DNA of 64,000 nt. It comes from Dromiciops gliroides. Its lineage: Eukaryota > Chordata > Mammalia > Microbiotheria > Microbiotheriidae. The stretch is taken from the NCBI RefSeq assembly GCF_019393635.1, contig NC_057862.1, forward strand, positions 244,700,941-244,764,940. Reading direction: 5' to 3'. Below, in pieces: positions 42,683 to 54,900 of the stretch. Made by a program: the position numbers and the translations under genes. Below the pieces are notes generated by a model. It worked only from the letters and a program-made list of their open reading frames with translations, had not been told where the DNA came from and searched no databases. How positions within the stretch are numbered: position 1 is the stretch's first letter; each line of letters begins with the position of its first letter.

Positions 42683-42969
42683 TATATAATTTATTTTTAC
42701 ACAGCTATGCAATATTGAACCCCAGTAAGGTAACTGCAAATAAGTATAGTCTCCCCTTTGATCCTTCCATCCTTTACCTTCTGTGTGCCTAGCACATGGG
42801 CAGAAGAATCAAGGAAGGGATTGTGGGTGTTTCAAAATTTAGTGATTGCCTCAGCAAACACTTGGAGAAACAGGGGTGAAGCAGTGAATGTTGGCACTAT
42901 CTCCTTCTTATTCCCGTCACAGTGAGGAACCTTCATGGCAACTGCCAGTCTCATGTGTATCCTTTAATC

Positions 42970-43715
42970 CAGTCTTTTTATTAATTATAGATTTAATTTT
43001 TAATTTATGGAATAAAACAAGTATTTCCATAGCATAGTATAATAAAAAAGATGATTGCACATGGACACTGCAAATCTATCATATAAAACTTGCTACTTCT
43101 TTTAAATATATAATAAATCTATCATGTAAATTTCTTTTTTTCTCTTTTCTTTGCCCCACCTTGCCCTACCATTAGACACAAATAGATGAAAAATTATTCT
43201 ATACATTCTTCTATTTGTCAGTTCTTTCTCTGGCTGTAGATAGCTTCTTCCTTCATGTCCTTTGTCATTAGTTTGGATATTTATAATAGTAAAAATGACT
43301 TATTCACTCAAAGTTGTTCTTAAAACAATATTGCTATTACAATATACAGTGTTCTCTTGGTTCTGCTTATTTCACTCCATTATTTTATGCAAATTCTATT
43401 CATGTTTTTCTTTCTTTTTTTTTTTAGTGAGGCAATTGGGGTTGAGTGACTTGCCCAGGGTCACACAGCTAGTAAGTGTTAAGTGTCTGAGGCTGAATTT
43501 GAACTCAGGTACTCCTGACTCCAGGGCCAGTGCTCTATCCACTGCACCACCTAGCTGCCCCCATCCATGTTTTTCTAAGATCATTGAGCTCATCACTTCT
43601 TATAGCACAGTAGTATTCCATCATAATCATATACCACAACTTGTTAAGCCATTCTCCAATTAAGAAGCATCCCTACAATTTGTGGTGACAAAGAGAACTG
43701 CTATAAACATATATC
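42970..43715 (-). mobile_element. L1 3' end (split by a SINE)
   Basis: Landmarks: TTGTCAGTTCTTTCTCTGGC, TCTCTTGGTTCTGCTTATTT, CACTTCTTATAGCACAGTAG, ACCACAACTTGTTAAGCC. The far tail is diverged. Confidence 0.72.
43412..43563 (-). repeat. CORE-SINE (WSINE type), complete
   Basis: CATGTTTTTCT flanks it at 43,401-43,411 and 43,566-43,576. Confidence 0.88.
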
Positions 43716-44400
43716 TATATCGATCTATTTATCTATCTACTTACATCTCTCTTCCTCCATACGTGCACACACACAGACACACACACATGTATATATAAAT
43801 CCAGCCTTGATTCTGCTTTGTTTGTCCCCATATTCCAATTCCTGCTGCAATCATTCAGTATTTATGATCCATCACAGTTCTTCCTTTACTTCACTGCTGC
43901 ATGAGCAAGGAAGGGAAGGGGGACAACCAACCTGCTCCCTTGCCCCCTAGGGTTCCCATTCACTCATAAGCCTCTTCTGTTCTTACCATATGGAAGAAAA
44001 AGGTCTCTAATGACTGACTTGGTGGGTCTGGCTCTTCTGTTCCTATCAATGTGAAGAAATATGCAGTGAATGGTCATCACCCAAGGTACCCAAACAGTAC
44101 AGGAAGCAGGACTGCACTTGTGTACATGTAAGCAAAACCTCACCCTGCCTTCTGACTTCATTATTCCACAATATCATCCTATGGATCACAAACTGAGCAC
44201 AGCTTCCTCCACCTTGGTGACCTGAGCACAGCTCCCTCCATCTTGTGTTAAGAATTAGTTCACCAATTAAAGAGCTTCCTTGCCATGCTCCCCAACCCAA
44301 TCACTCCTCCACAAGAACATCCTGTGTGATTACATCTGTTCAGGGAGACTTTGAAGGTTCTCTGATTCCAAGAATTAGTTTGTTTATCTATGTCAACTTA
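43716..44400. other. unassigned sequence with a short (CA)n run
   Basis: A weak (TATC)n/(CA)n run at about 43,715-43,795; otherwise nothing recognised. Confidence 0.4.
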
Positions 44401-44404
44401 GCTA

Positions 44405-44500
44405 ATGTAATTGAAGATGGTCCAGCCCTGCAATAGTAGAGGAAGCTTCCTCACCTGGGAGGTCTTCATATCAGTGAAATCACAGATCCAGTCCCTATCC
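44405..44500 (+). repeat. SINE 3' tail fragment
   Basis: AGTAGAGGAAGCTTCCTCAC, CTGGGAGGTCTTCATATCAG and GATCCAGTCCCTATCCC continue the alternative tail seen at 41.4-41.5 kb. Confidence 0.5.
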
Positions 44501-44501
44501 C

Positions 44502-44750
44502 ATGCTATTGTTGTTCAGTTGTGTCTGACTCTCCATGACCTCATTTGGGGTCTTCTTGAGAAAGGTACTGTAGAGGTTTGTCATTTTCTTCTCAAGCTCA
44601 TTCTACAGATAAGGAAATTGAGGCAAGAGGGTTAAGTGACTTGTCCAAGGTCATCCAGCTTGTAAGTGTCTGAGACCAGATTTGAACTCAGGAAGATGAA
44701 TCTTCTTGACTTTTGGGTTGGTACTCTATCCACTGTACCACCTATCTGTC
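44502..44750 (-). repeat. MON1/MAR1-like SINE
   Basis: TTGTTCAGTTGTGTCTGACT, CCATGACCTCATTTGGGG, AAGGAAATTGAGGCAAGAGG, CORE (AAGGTCATCCAGCTTG), head end ACCACCTATCTG. Confidence 0.78.
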
Positions 44751-44859
44751 TTACCCATACCTATCCTACTTGGGGTGTATGGGGTGTTTAAAGAGGACTT
44801 GGATCTCTGGTGTGAGGGCTTTCCAAGCCCTTTTCAGGGCAGCTAATCCACCTTTGGTG

Positions 44860-45313
44860 TCCACCTGGCATTCAACTTTGACCTGTGGCTCCAAGAAGCT
44901 GTAGCACACACAGTGACCACATCCTTATAAACCATCTCAGCAGACAGGCTAAATCAGAGTGTGGGTAAGTCATGGGCCTCAAACTCATTGAGTTATGGGG
45001 GTGTCTACTTCAAGCATGTGAAGACTTCCCCCAGGGGAATGGGCAAATGAGAATAATTTATTCCAATAGCCATGAAGGTGGCTGAAGCAGGCACTATGGA
45101 ATGCTTAGAGCTTTGTCAAACATCAAAGATGTCAAGGTCATTCACTCCATCCTGGGCCATTGCCAGTCATCCTGACTTTTTTCTTGCCACTGGACTTTGA
45201 TGGCTCTGGAAGAGAGAATGAGACTGCTGACTTCATGCAACTCATGCACAAGTCAAGACATCATCCTGTGATGCCATTGGTCCTCTTTTAAAATAAAGGA
45301 AAACAACAACATC
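44860..45313 (+). mobile_element. RTE-type LINE/SINE 3' region
   Basis: The end CCTGTGATGCCATTGGTCCT followed by AAGGAAAACAACAACA is the pattern of RTE-derived marsupial elements, which end in short AAC repeats rather than poly(A). CACTGGACTTTGATGGCTCT and GGGCCATTGCCAGTCATCCT lie upstream in the expected order. Confidence 0.55.
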
Positions 45314-45314
45314 T

Positions 45315-46390
45315 TATCTAATCAGCCAGCTCTTGAAACATCCCCTCACAATGTTCTTTTACCTGAAGTCTTCCCCTTCCTTTGGGGTTTAAGCACATAG
45401 AAGCTTTATTCTTTTGTTTCTTTAGAAGAGACTTACTGGTGCTGGTGAGTTTCCTTAGTGGGTGAACCCCATAAAGCCCAAGACAAGTCTGATACTCTGG
45501 GGTCTCATTATTCCTGTGTCCCTCATATCCCTTATCTATGTTAGATGGTCTGGGCATTCTCCAAAGACATAGGGACCACCTCCAACAATTGAGAAAATAC
45601 CATCAGTAGAGGCTAGGGCCATTGGCTTTAACCCCCTTAAGGGACCAAAGAAAGATGAAATGAAACACATCTGGCCTTCAGGCAGTGGAAGTCAGGGTAG
45701 TCAATGTAATAGCAAAATATTATATTAATGCCCAATATTCTTTCTGCTCTGATTTTGCTTTGTAATGATCTACTTTGTTCTTGGATCAGAGTAATTTGTC
45801 TATTATCTTCTTGCCTTCTTTTCCCCTCTTCTGTTAAATAGGCAGACTTTGCTCTACAGACAACCTACAAACCTCCACCCAGTGGGGAAAGAACCAACAA
45901 GAGATGAAATAGCAACCTTACCCACCTTTCTTCCTGGCTGAACCAAGCTGTCCATTCTTATGAAAATATGGGTAGTAAGGAACTTATCCAAGGGAAAAAC
46001 AAGACATACATTCAGAAGGCACTGGCTGGATCATGTCAGTTCATTGTTTCTATGTCTACAGAGAGGGCAAAGACATCATCAAAGAGAACATCATTGATTT
46101 TTCCATTACAGCTTCCACCTGTTTTAAAGATGTCTGGAAAGAGGCCAGCCAGTAAAGAAACTTCTACAGAAGAGTTCAAAGCAGCTATCTGTGAATGTAT
46201 TCTTTGAAAAGAAAAAAAAAAGCTTTTCACATGTTTCTTCTGGTGAAATATCTCTTCCTGATGACATCTTCCTGGAAGCATCACAGAACTGTATTTTTAG
46301 CATGGTATTTGGCTGGAAAACTTGTTTGTAGATCCTAGGCAGGGAGTACAATGACTTGTCCATTCCACACATGGTATTAAGGAAGACCCT
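45315..46390. other. unassigned sequence
   Basis: An 79-codon frame at 45,968-46,207 is lysine/threonine-rich without a domain. Confidence 0.4.
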
Positions 46391-46394
46391 TTTC

Positions 46395-46480
46395 TATCAA
46401 TCAACCAATCAACCTATCAATCAATCAATCAGTCAACTATTCAATAAACATTTATTAAGCACTTATTGTATGCACAGCAT
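46395..46480 (-). repeat. (CAAT)n run with MIR-like 3' end
   Basis: CAATCAATCAATCAGTCAAC, then AATAAACATTTATTAAGCAC and TTATTGTATGC. Confidence 0.55.
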
Positions 46481-47025
46481 GGGAAGAACACAGGGAGAGA
46501 GTTGAAGGAGCACTCAAGCTATCTGCATGATCAGTTACACGAAGCCTATTTGATCAAGTGGCATTAAAGCCCTCACAGCCAAAATGATCCTTATATCTAG
46601 TGTGTGCTTACTGGTCATTAATATTTTAGTAGGAAAGTATTTTTTTTTAGCTAAATATGTGATTTAAGATTTGCTATATGTACCTATGTGCAGCAATATG
46701 AATTTTCATGATGTTTTGAGACAAAAAATTGGGGGAGCACATTTTAAAAAATTATAATGAAATTCTAGTAGGAATGTCAGTAGTATATCATTCTGACTGA
46801 TTTCCTTCCTTTTGTTCATGTACCTTTTAAGGAAATGGTAGAAATCATACCCAGCATATTTAGCATAATTATGGGGCCTAGGAAGAAAAACTCCTATTCT
46901 TCAGATAGGATAGATAGATTTTCATGTGAAATCTTGAAGTCACCTGAAAGGTTTATGAATAATTTCCTTCAGATACTTAATTGATTATCATACAGTCAAT
47001 TACATTGGTACTGGTGGATCTATTT
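46481..47025. other. unassigned sequence
   Basis: Nothing recognised. Confidence 0.4.
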
Positions 47026-47029
47026 AATT

Positions 47030-47270
47030 AGGTGGACCCATGGATAAAGTACTGGGCATGGAGTCAGGAAAATCTGAGTTCAAATTTAGACTCAGATACT
47101 TACTAGCTATGTGACATTGTGCAAGTATCTTAACCTCTGTTTGCCTCAGTTTCCTCAACTGAAAAATGGGGATAATAACAGCATCTGTTTTCTTGGGTTG
47201 TCATGAGGATCAAATGAGATATTATGTGTAAAAGCGCTTAGCACAGTGCCTGGCATGTAATAGGTACTTC
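47030..47270 (+). repeat. MIR-like SINE
   Basis: GTGGACCCATGGATAAAGTA, B box (TGAGTTCAAATTT), CTATGTGACATTGTGCAAGT, TGAAAAATGGGGATAATA, CGCTTAGCACAGTGCCTGGC. Nearly full length. Confidence 0.8.
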
Positions 47271-47346
47271 TTTCTCCCCTCCATTCCTACCCCACAACAT
47301 GTACTGAGCACTGTGCTGGGAATACAAAGGCAAAAAACAGTTCCTG

Positions 47347-47507
47347 GGGCAGCTAGGTGGTGCAGTGGATAGAGCACCGGCCCTGTATTCAGGAGGACCT
47401 GAGTTCAAATCCAGCCTCAGACACTTGACACTTACTAGCTGTGTGACCCTGGGCAAGTCAAAACCCCAGTTGCCTCACTCCCCCTGCCCCAAAAAACCAA
47501 AAAAAAC
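47347..47507 (+). repeat. CORE-SINE (WSINE type)
   Basis: Full body with a small deletion after GGGCAAGTC. CAGTTCCTG and CAGTTCTTG flank it. Confidence 0.85.
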
Positions 47508-47509
47508 CC

Positions 47510-48125
47510 AGTTCTTGTTCTCAAAGGGATTCAAGGTGTAATATCACAAGAAAGGTTGAGAACCCCTGTTCTAGCCCAGTAGATCTGTATTTGGCCAATT
47601 AAAAGTTGAATTGTCTCCTCTACTCCTGAGAGGAGTATACTGACTTTGGCCATCAGAAGTCAGCATCAGGAAAACCCATAATGGATCTGTGAGCTTGAAA
47701 CCAGCTGACCTTGCAGGTGGTAATGAACTGAGACATAGCTGTTGCTGATTCAAAATGCTCCCTATTGAGCGGAAGCTGGTCAGTGTGTTGACATGTGCAA
47801 AAGAAGAAAGAAATCAGCATTTCTTTTACAGTAAAGACCCTTTAAAAGTAAGAGAGGTCATGTGGTTGGCATGAATGCTGCTTCTTCATCTAACAAGAGT
47901 TTGCCATTTCAGCATTAACTTCTCTGCCTAGTCTGGCCCCTCTGCAAACTTACTTCCCTCCTGAGCCTTCTACTGTATGGGCCAGGCCAATCCCCAAGGC
48001 TTCTTCTTCTCACTAGTTTTTTTTTTACTCCTGCTCCCAAGCTACAGTGCAAAGTTGGTGCTATCAGATTTTATCTTTATTAAACAAACAATACTTTAGT
48101 GCCTCAGTCCTCTAGTTAGAAAAGT
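47510..48125. other. unassigned sequence
   Basis: Nothing recognised. Confidence 0.4.
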
Positions 48126-48129
48126 ACTT

Positions 48130-48635
48130 TTGCTATTGCGTATGAAATAAAATCTTAACTTTAACTGGCTTTCAAGACCTTCCATAATCTAATTCTGCAG
48201 GTCTGACCTGATATTTCAAAGGAACAGAGACAAATTTCTACATTTAAACTCATGTAATTAAGGGGTTAATTAATTACATGAGAAGCTGTGTGATATAATG
48301 GATAGAGAGCTGACACTGAAGTCTGGATAATTTATGTTGGTGGCTGACCTCTCTGGTTTTCTTTAAATCCCAAATAAAATCCCAACTCCAGTAAAACTGG
48401 AAGCTTTCACCAACCCCCTTTTAATTCTAGTGCCTTTTCTCTGTTAATTATTTCTTATTTATCCTATATATGGCTTACTTTATATATATTTTCTTACATG
48501 TGGTCTTTCACATTAGACTGTAAGCTCCTTGAGAGCAGGGACTGTTTTTTGCCTTTTTTTGTATCCCCAGTGCTTAGCATAGAGATGCATAGTAGATGCT
48601 TAATAAGTGTTTATTGATTAATTGAATGGTTGATT
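48130..48635 (+). mobile_element. L2 LINE 3' part, with an internal gap
   Basis: AAAATCTTAACTTTAACTGG, AAGACCTTCCATAATCTAAT; then CCTTTTAATTCTAGTGCC, TAGACTGTAAGCTCCTTGAG, GTATCCCCAGTGCTTAGC, TAATAAGTGTTTATTGATT. About 140 bp in the middle (48,220-48,360) is not L2-like. Confidence 0.72.
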
Positions 48636-48699
48636 GACACATAGTGACCATGTGATCCTGGACAATTATTTTGCCTGCCAGGGTCCCAGACGATTAACT

Positions 48700-48852
48700 C
48701 TTTTTCTTTTTTCTTTCTTTTTTTTTCCCAGAACAATGAGGGTTAAGTGACTTGCCCATGGTCACACACCTAGTAAGTGTAAAGTGTCTGATGCCAGATT
48801 TGAACTCAGGTCCTCCTGGATTCAGGGCTGTTGCTTTATCCACTATGTCACC
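48700..48852 (-). repeat. CORE-SINE (WSINE type)
   Basis: GTTAAGTGACTTGCCCATGG through CTTTATCCACTATGTCACCT; head end worn. Confidence 0.82.
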
Positions 48853-48954
48853 TCTTACACATACTGGAACAACTGATGATCTGTCCTTCAAGAGGGATAT
48901 ACCTTATTGGCTATCCAAATTGATTTTCCCAGATACACATAGTGTTGGATATAT

Positions 48955-49125
48955 CCTATTCCTATCTTTATATCTCTATCTCTATCTCTATCTCTACCTC
49001 TACCTCTACCTCAATCTCTACATCTATATCTATATACCTAAACCTACACCTGTACCTGTACCTGTATCTATATCTATATTATCTATATCATCTATATCTA
49101 TATCTAAATCTATATCTAGGTTGAG
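48955..49125. repeat. (CTATAT/CTATCT)n hexanucleotide satellite
   Basis: About 170 bp of variant 6-bp units. Long YLYLYL and SISISI frames are artefacts. Confidence 0.92.
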
Positions 49126-49129
49126 ATGT

Positions 49130-49575
49130 CTATCCAAATTCCTGTTAAAACCTAGGCTTGGTCTTGTGTAGATGGGTAGGCCAAAAACTCCTTTAAGTGA
49201 TTACAGGTATTTTCCAAGAAGTTTTATAGTATTCTCTAGGCCATAATGTCATCTGGAAACAAAAGCATGTGGAGGACATCACCATCCATTCTTTACCCTA
49301 CAGTTTCTTGGATCTCTATCACAGTGGCAACTACATTTGGTGAGCATGAATCTCTTGTTTTGTGTCTTACTTGATGCTTATTGTTAAAGGGTAATTGAAC
49401 AGGATCATTTTTATCATCACATCTTCCAAGGAATCTTGAATTATCTTGATGTAAGTACAAAATATCAAGTTGTAAAGTTGTAAAAAAAAAAAAGGCATAG
49501 TATTTGTTTTACTTAATTCAATGCAGGTAAAAACAACTCCGAAGTTTCACTTCGTGCTCAGAAAATTGATAAATA
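49130..49575. other. unassigned, with an L1-like part
   Basis: GTATTCTCTAGGCCATAATG and GCATGAATCTCTTGTTTTG are reminiscent of antisense L1, but not secure. Confidence 0.3.
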
Positions 49576-49579
49576 TTAC

Positions 49580-49710
49580 AAAAGATATAACAAAAGAATC
49601 AATTTTAGAGGAGCTGTGGAAAGAAAGGCATACTAATACATTGTTGGTAGATCTGCAAATTGATCCACTATTCTGGAAAGCATTTTGAAATTATGTTAAG
49701 AAACTGACCA
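49580..49710 (+). mobile_element. older L1 ORF2 end, left part of the split target
   Basis: AATACATTGTTGGTAGATCT and AATTGATCCACTATTCTGG match the ORF2 zinc-finger region of the younger L1. It continues at 55,887 (TCCATATCCTTTGATCCAGA), so the 6-kb L1 entered this relic. Confidence 0.72.
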
Positions 49711-49722
49711 GGGGGGGCGGAG

Positions 49723-49732
49723 CCAAGATGGC
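49723..49732 (+). promoter_or_regulatory. YY1-like site at the L1 5' end
   Basis: CCAAGATGGC, 12 bases from the element start. Primate L1 has a YY1 site of the same core and position that sets the transcription start. The role here is inferred. Confidence 0.5.
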
Positions 49733-50294
49733 AGAGAGGAAGCAGCAAGCTGCCTGAGCTCTCCTTCTGTTCCCTCAAAACAAACATTAAATCAAGCCTC
49801 TGGACGGATTCTGAAACTACAGAACCTGCAAAGAGACAGAGAGACACAGTCCTCCAACCAGAGATAATTTAGAAGACTTCAGGAAAAGGTCCGTCTGACT
49901 AGGGCAAAAGGGAGGCCCAGCGCAGGGCAGCAACCCAGTGCCGAGGGGGTCGGGGCAAGTCAGCAGGAGCTGCGGGCCACAGCCAAACAACTGAGGCCCC
50001 TGGAACCTGGTTCAAAAATCTGGTGGCCAAGAAGGACAGTGGAAAAACATACCTGCACCGGCCAAGAAGGACACGAACGGGTCAGGCGGGAGCAGATGCC
50101 AGGGTCCGGCGCCTGGCTGGCCAAGCACAATCAGACAGGAAGTGCAGGGCAGGGGATCTCCACACACCATAAAGGCCTCAGAGTAAAAACCCGGTCACAC
50201 AGCACCTATACCCCTGCACAAGAAGCCCAAAACAGGGACCCTGGTGCCCCCAGAGGAGACCTCAACTTTAAAAATAAATAAATAAGCTGCAATA

Positions 50295-51390
50295 ATGAGT
50301 AAGAAGCAAAAAAGAGCCCTCTCCATTGAGAGCTTCTGTATCAATAGGGAAGAAGCCAACACAAACTCAGATGAGGACAAGAGCCTCAAATTGCCTACAT
50401 CTGAAGCCTCATGAGGGAAGGTGAATTGGTCTCAAGAACAAAAAGCCTTCCTGGAAGAGCTCAAAAAGGATTTTAAAAATCAATTGAGAGAGGTAGAAGA
50501 AAAAATGGGGAGAGAAATGAAAGCTAAACAAGAAAACTATGAAAAAAGAATCAGCAGCTTGGAAAAGGAAGCACATAATTTCACTGAAGAAAACAAAGCC
50601 TTAAAAAATTCATTTGGCCAAATGGAAAAAAAAGGTACATAATCTCACTGAAGAAAACACTGCCTTAAAAAATTCACTTGGCCAAATGGAAAAAAAGGTA
50701 CATAATCTCACTGAAGAAAACAATGCCTTAAAAATTAAAGTGGGACAGTTGGAAGATAAGGAATCCATGAGACACCAGGAATCAGTCAAGCAGAATCAAA
50801 AGAATGAAAAAATAGAAGAAAATGTGAAATACCTCATTGGAAAGACAACTGATCTGGAAAACAGATCGCGGAGAGACAATTTGAGAATCATTGGACTGCC
50901 TGAAAGCCATGACCAGAAAAAGAATCTAGACACCATATTCCAGGAAATTATTAAGGAGAACTGCCCTGATATCATAGAATCAGAGGATAAAATCATCATT
51001 GAAAGAATCCACCGATCACCTCCTGAAAGAGACCCCAAAAGGAAAACTCCAAGGAATATTGTAGCCAAATTCCAGAATTATCAGGTGAAGGAGAAAATAC
51101 TCCAAGCAGCCAGAAAGAAGCAATTTAAATATCATGGAGCCACAGTCAGGATTGCTCAGGACCTGGCAGCTTCAACATTAAAGGATTGCAAGGCTTGGAA
51201 TATGATATTCCGGAAGGCAAAGGAGCTTGGATTGCAGCCAAGAATCTATTACCCAGGAAAAATGAGCGTTCTCTTTCAGGGCAAAAGATGGACATTTAAT
51301 GACATTGGGGACTTTCAATCATTCCTGATGAAAAGACCAGAACTGAATAGAAAATTCAATCTTAACATACAAGACTCAAGAGAAGTTTAA
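50295..51390 (+). pseudogene. L1 ORF1 (RNA-binding protein), broken
   Basis: ORF1 protein binds L1 RNA and forms trimers in the ribonucleoprotein. The start is ATG at 50,295 (MSKKQKRALS). An in-frame TGA lies at 50,412. The frame then continues until an 8-A run near 50,626 shifts it by one; the rest is open to 51,390. Domains in order: a charged N-terminal part, a long coiled coil with a 21-residue unit present three times, an RNA-recognition domain from about 50,870 (RRDNLRIIGLPES) with the RNIVAKF motif, then a C-terminal domain with TLKDCKAWN and RIYYPGKMSVLF. If the two lesions are ignored the length is close to other mammalian ORF1 proteins. Confidence 0.88.
50574..50763 (+). repeat. 63-bp tandem repeat inside ORF1
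   Basis: Units at 50,574-50,637, 50,638-50,700 and 50,701-50,763. The first two are nearly identical, the third is worn at its end. Each encodes HNLTEENxALKNSxGQMEKKV, three heptads. The first unit has one extra A (8 instead of 7), which makes the frameshift. Confidence 0.9.
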
Positions 51391-51973
51391 AAAGGTAAAC
51401 AGAGGGAAAAATAAAAGGTTACCCAATTAGGTTAAACTGTTTATATCCCCACATGGGAAGATAATACTCATAACTCTTAAGAATTGTAAATGTATTTGGG
51501 CAGAGAGAAGGACTTTACACTGAGGGTATAAATATAAATTGTCTTTGATGTGATGATACAAAGAAAACTAAGGGGTTAAAAAGGGAGTCAATGGGGAGGA
51601 GAGGAAAGGGAAGTGGAATGAGGTGAATTATATCATATGAAGAGGTGAAGAAAAAACACCTATTACAATAGAGGGAAAGAAAGGAGGGGTGAACATTGTT
51701 TCAACCCTATTCTCATTAGATTTGATTCAAAGAGGGAATACCATATACATTCATTGGGATAAAGAAACTTAGCTCATTCTTTAGGGAAGCAAAAGGAGAA
51801 GGGAAAGGGGGGGACTGATAGAAGGGAGGACAAAAGCAAGGGAGAAAAGGGTAAAGAAAAGAGAGGGTGATAAAAAGGGAGGGCAGATTGGGGGAAGCAG
51901 AGGTAAGAAGTAAAATGTCGGTGAGGAGGAATAGGGTGAAAGAAGGGGGGAAAGTACAAAGGGGGTAAATAGA
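51391..51973 (+). other. L1 inter-ORF spacer
   Basis: 583 bp without a frame. The right half (about 51,590-51,970) is strongly purine-rich on the plus strand (AGGAGAGGAAAGGGAAGTGG and similar). How ORF2 is translated in this lineage is unknown. Confidence 0.7.
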
Positions 51974-54900
51974 ATGGAGGGGAATAGACAGTCAGTAATA
52001 ATAACTGTGAATGTGAATGGTATGAACTCTGCTATAAAACGGAAGCGAATTGCAGAGTGGATTAAAAACCAGAATCCTACAATATGCTGTTTACAAGAAA
52101 CACATCTGAAGCAGAGAGATACACACAGAGTAAAGGTAAAAGGCTGGAGCAGAATATATTACGCTTCAGCTAAAGTTAAAAAAGCAGGGGTAGCAATCCT
52201 TATCTCAGACAAAGTGCAGGCAAAAATAGATCTCATTAAAAGAGATAAGGAAGGAAATTACATCTTACTTAAAGGTACTATAGATAATGAAGTAATATCA
52301 ATATTAAATATGTATGCGCCAAGTGGTATAGCATCCAAGTTCTTAGAGGAGAAGTTAAATGAGTTACAAGAGGAATTAGAGAGTAATACTATACTAGTGG
52401 GGGATCTGAATCTCCCCCTCTCAGAATTAGATAAATCTAGCCAAAAAATAAATAAGAAAGAAGTGAAAGAGGTGAATAGATTACCAGAAAAGTTAGACAT
52501 GATAGATGTCTGGAGAAAATTGAATGGGGATAGAAAGAATATACCTTTTTCTCAGCAGTACATGCACATTTTCAAAAATTGACCATGTATTAGGGCACAA
52601 AAACATCATAGTCAAATGTAGAAAGGCAGAAATAGTAAATGCATCCTTCTCAGATCATGATGCAATAAAAAAATTACATGTAAGAAAGAGCCAGGGAAAA
52701 GTAGAATGACAATCAATTGGAAACTAAATAATTTCATTCTAAAGAATGAATGGGCCAAACAAGAAATCATAGAAACAATCAATAACTTTATCCAAGAGAA
52801 TGACAATAATGAGACAACATACCAAAATCTATGGGATGCAGCCAAAGCAGTGCTTAGGGGAAAATTTATAGCTCTAAATGCTTACATGAATAAAAAAGAG
52901 AAAGAGGAGATTAATGAATTGGGCATGCAACTTAAAAAGCTAGAAAAAGAACAAATTAGAAATCCCCAATTAGACACTAAATTAGAGATCCTGAAAATTA
53001 AAGGAGAAATTAATAAGATTGAAAGCAAAAAAACTATAGAATTAATCAATAAAACTAAGAGCTGGTTTTATGAAAAAAAACAATAAAATAGATAAAATAT
53101 TGGTTAATTTGATTTAAAAAAAGAAAGAAGAAAACCAAATTACCAGTATCAAAAATGAAAAGGGTGATGTTACCACCAATGAAGTGGAAATTAAGTCAAT
53201 AATTAGGAATTATTTTGCCCAACTGTATGCCAATAAATTTGACAATCTAAATGAAATGGATGAATATTTACAAAAATACAAACTGCCCAGGTTAACAGAA
53301 GAAGAAATAAAATCCTTAAATAAACCCATATTAGAAAAAGAAATTGAACAACCCATTAATGAACTCCCTAAGAAAAAATCCCCAGGGCCAGATGGGTTTA
53401 TGGGTGAATTTTACCAAACATTTAAAGAACAATTAATTCCAATATTATACAAATTATTTGGAAAAATAGGTGAAGAAGGAGTTCTACCAAATTCATTTTA
53501 TGACACAAATATGGTGGTGATACCAAAACCAGGCAAAGCAAAAACAGAGAAAGAAAATTATAGACCAATTTCCCTAATGAATATTGATGCTAAAATCTTA
53601 AATAAGATATTAGCAAGGAGAATACAGCAAGTGATCACCAGGATAATACACTATGACCAGGTGGGATCTATACCAGGAATGCAGGGCTGGTTCAACATTA
53701 GGAAAACTATAGTCATAATCAACCACATCAATAAGGAAACCAACCAAAATCATATGATTATCTCAATAGATGCAGCGAAAGCTTTTGACAAAGTACAACA
53801 CCCATTCCTAATAAACACTAGAGAGTTTAGGAATAGGGGGAGCTTTCCTTAGAATAATAAACAGTATCTACCTAAAGCCATCAGCAAGTATTATATGCAA
53901 TGGAGATAAATTAGAGGCCTTCCCAATAAGATCAGGGGTGAAACAGGGATGTCCATTATCACCCCTATTATTTAATATTGTCCTAGAAATGTTAGCTTTA
54001 GCAATCAGAGAAGAGAAAGGAATTAAAGGAATTAGAATAGGCAAGGAGGAAACAAAACTATCACTCTTTGCAGATGATATGATGGTATACTTAAAGAATC
54101 CTCGAGAATCAAGTCAAAAATTACTTGAAACAATTAACAACTTTAGCAAAGTAGCAGGATATAAAATAAATCCACATAAATCATCAGCATTTCTATACAT
54201 GACCAACAAAGTCCAGCAGCAAGAGATAGAAAGAGAAATTCCATTTAAAGTAACGGTAGATAATATAAAATACTACTTGCCAAGTAGTCTACTTGCCAAG
54301 ACAAACCCAGGAACTCTATGAACACAACTACCAAACACTCTTCACACAAATCAAATCAGATCTAAATAATTGGAAAGATATCAATTGCTCATGGATAGGC
54401 AGAGCTAATAATAAAATGACAATACTGCCTAAATTAATTTACTTATTCAGTGCCATACCAATCAGACTACCTAAAAATTATTTTATAGAGCTAGAAAGAA
54501 TAATAACAAAATTCATCTGGAAAAACAAACAATCAAGAATATCCAGGGAAATAATGAAAAAAAATTCACAGGGAGGTGGGTTAGCAGTACATTAAATTTA
54601 AAAAATTTTGTACAAACAGAAGCAATGCATCCAAAATTGGAAGGGAGGCAGAAAGCTGGGAAACAATTTTTGAGGCCAGTGCTTCTGATAAAGGCCTCAT
54701 CTCTAAAATATATAGGGAATTAAATCAAATTTATAAGAATCCAAGTCATTCCCCAATTGAGAAATGGTCAAAGGATATGAACAGGCAGTTTTCTGATGAA
54801 GAAACCAAAGCTATCTATTCCCATATGAAAAAATGCTCTAAATCTCTAATGATTAGGGAGATGCAAATTAAAACAACTCTGAGGTACCACCTGACACCTA

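Noticed and set aside
48752..49171. 139-codon frame ending in SISISI/YLYLYL
   Set aside because: Half SINE, half hexanucleotide satellite.
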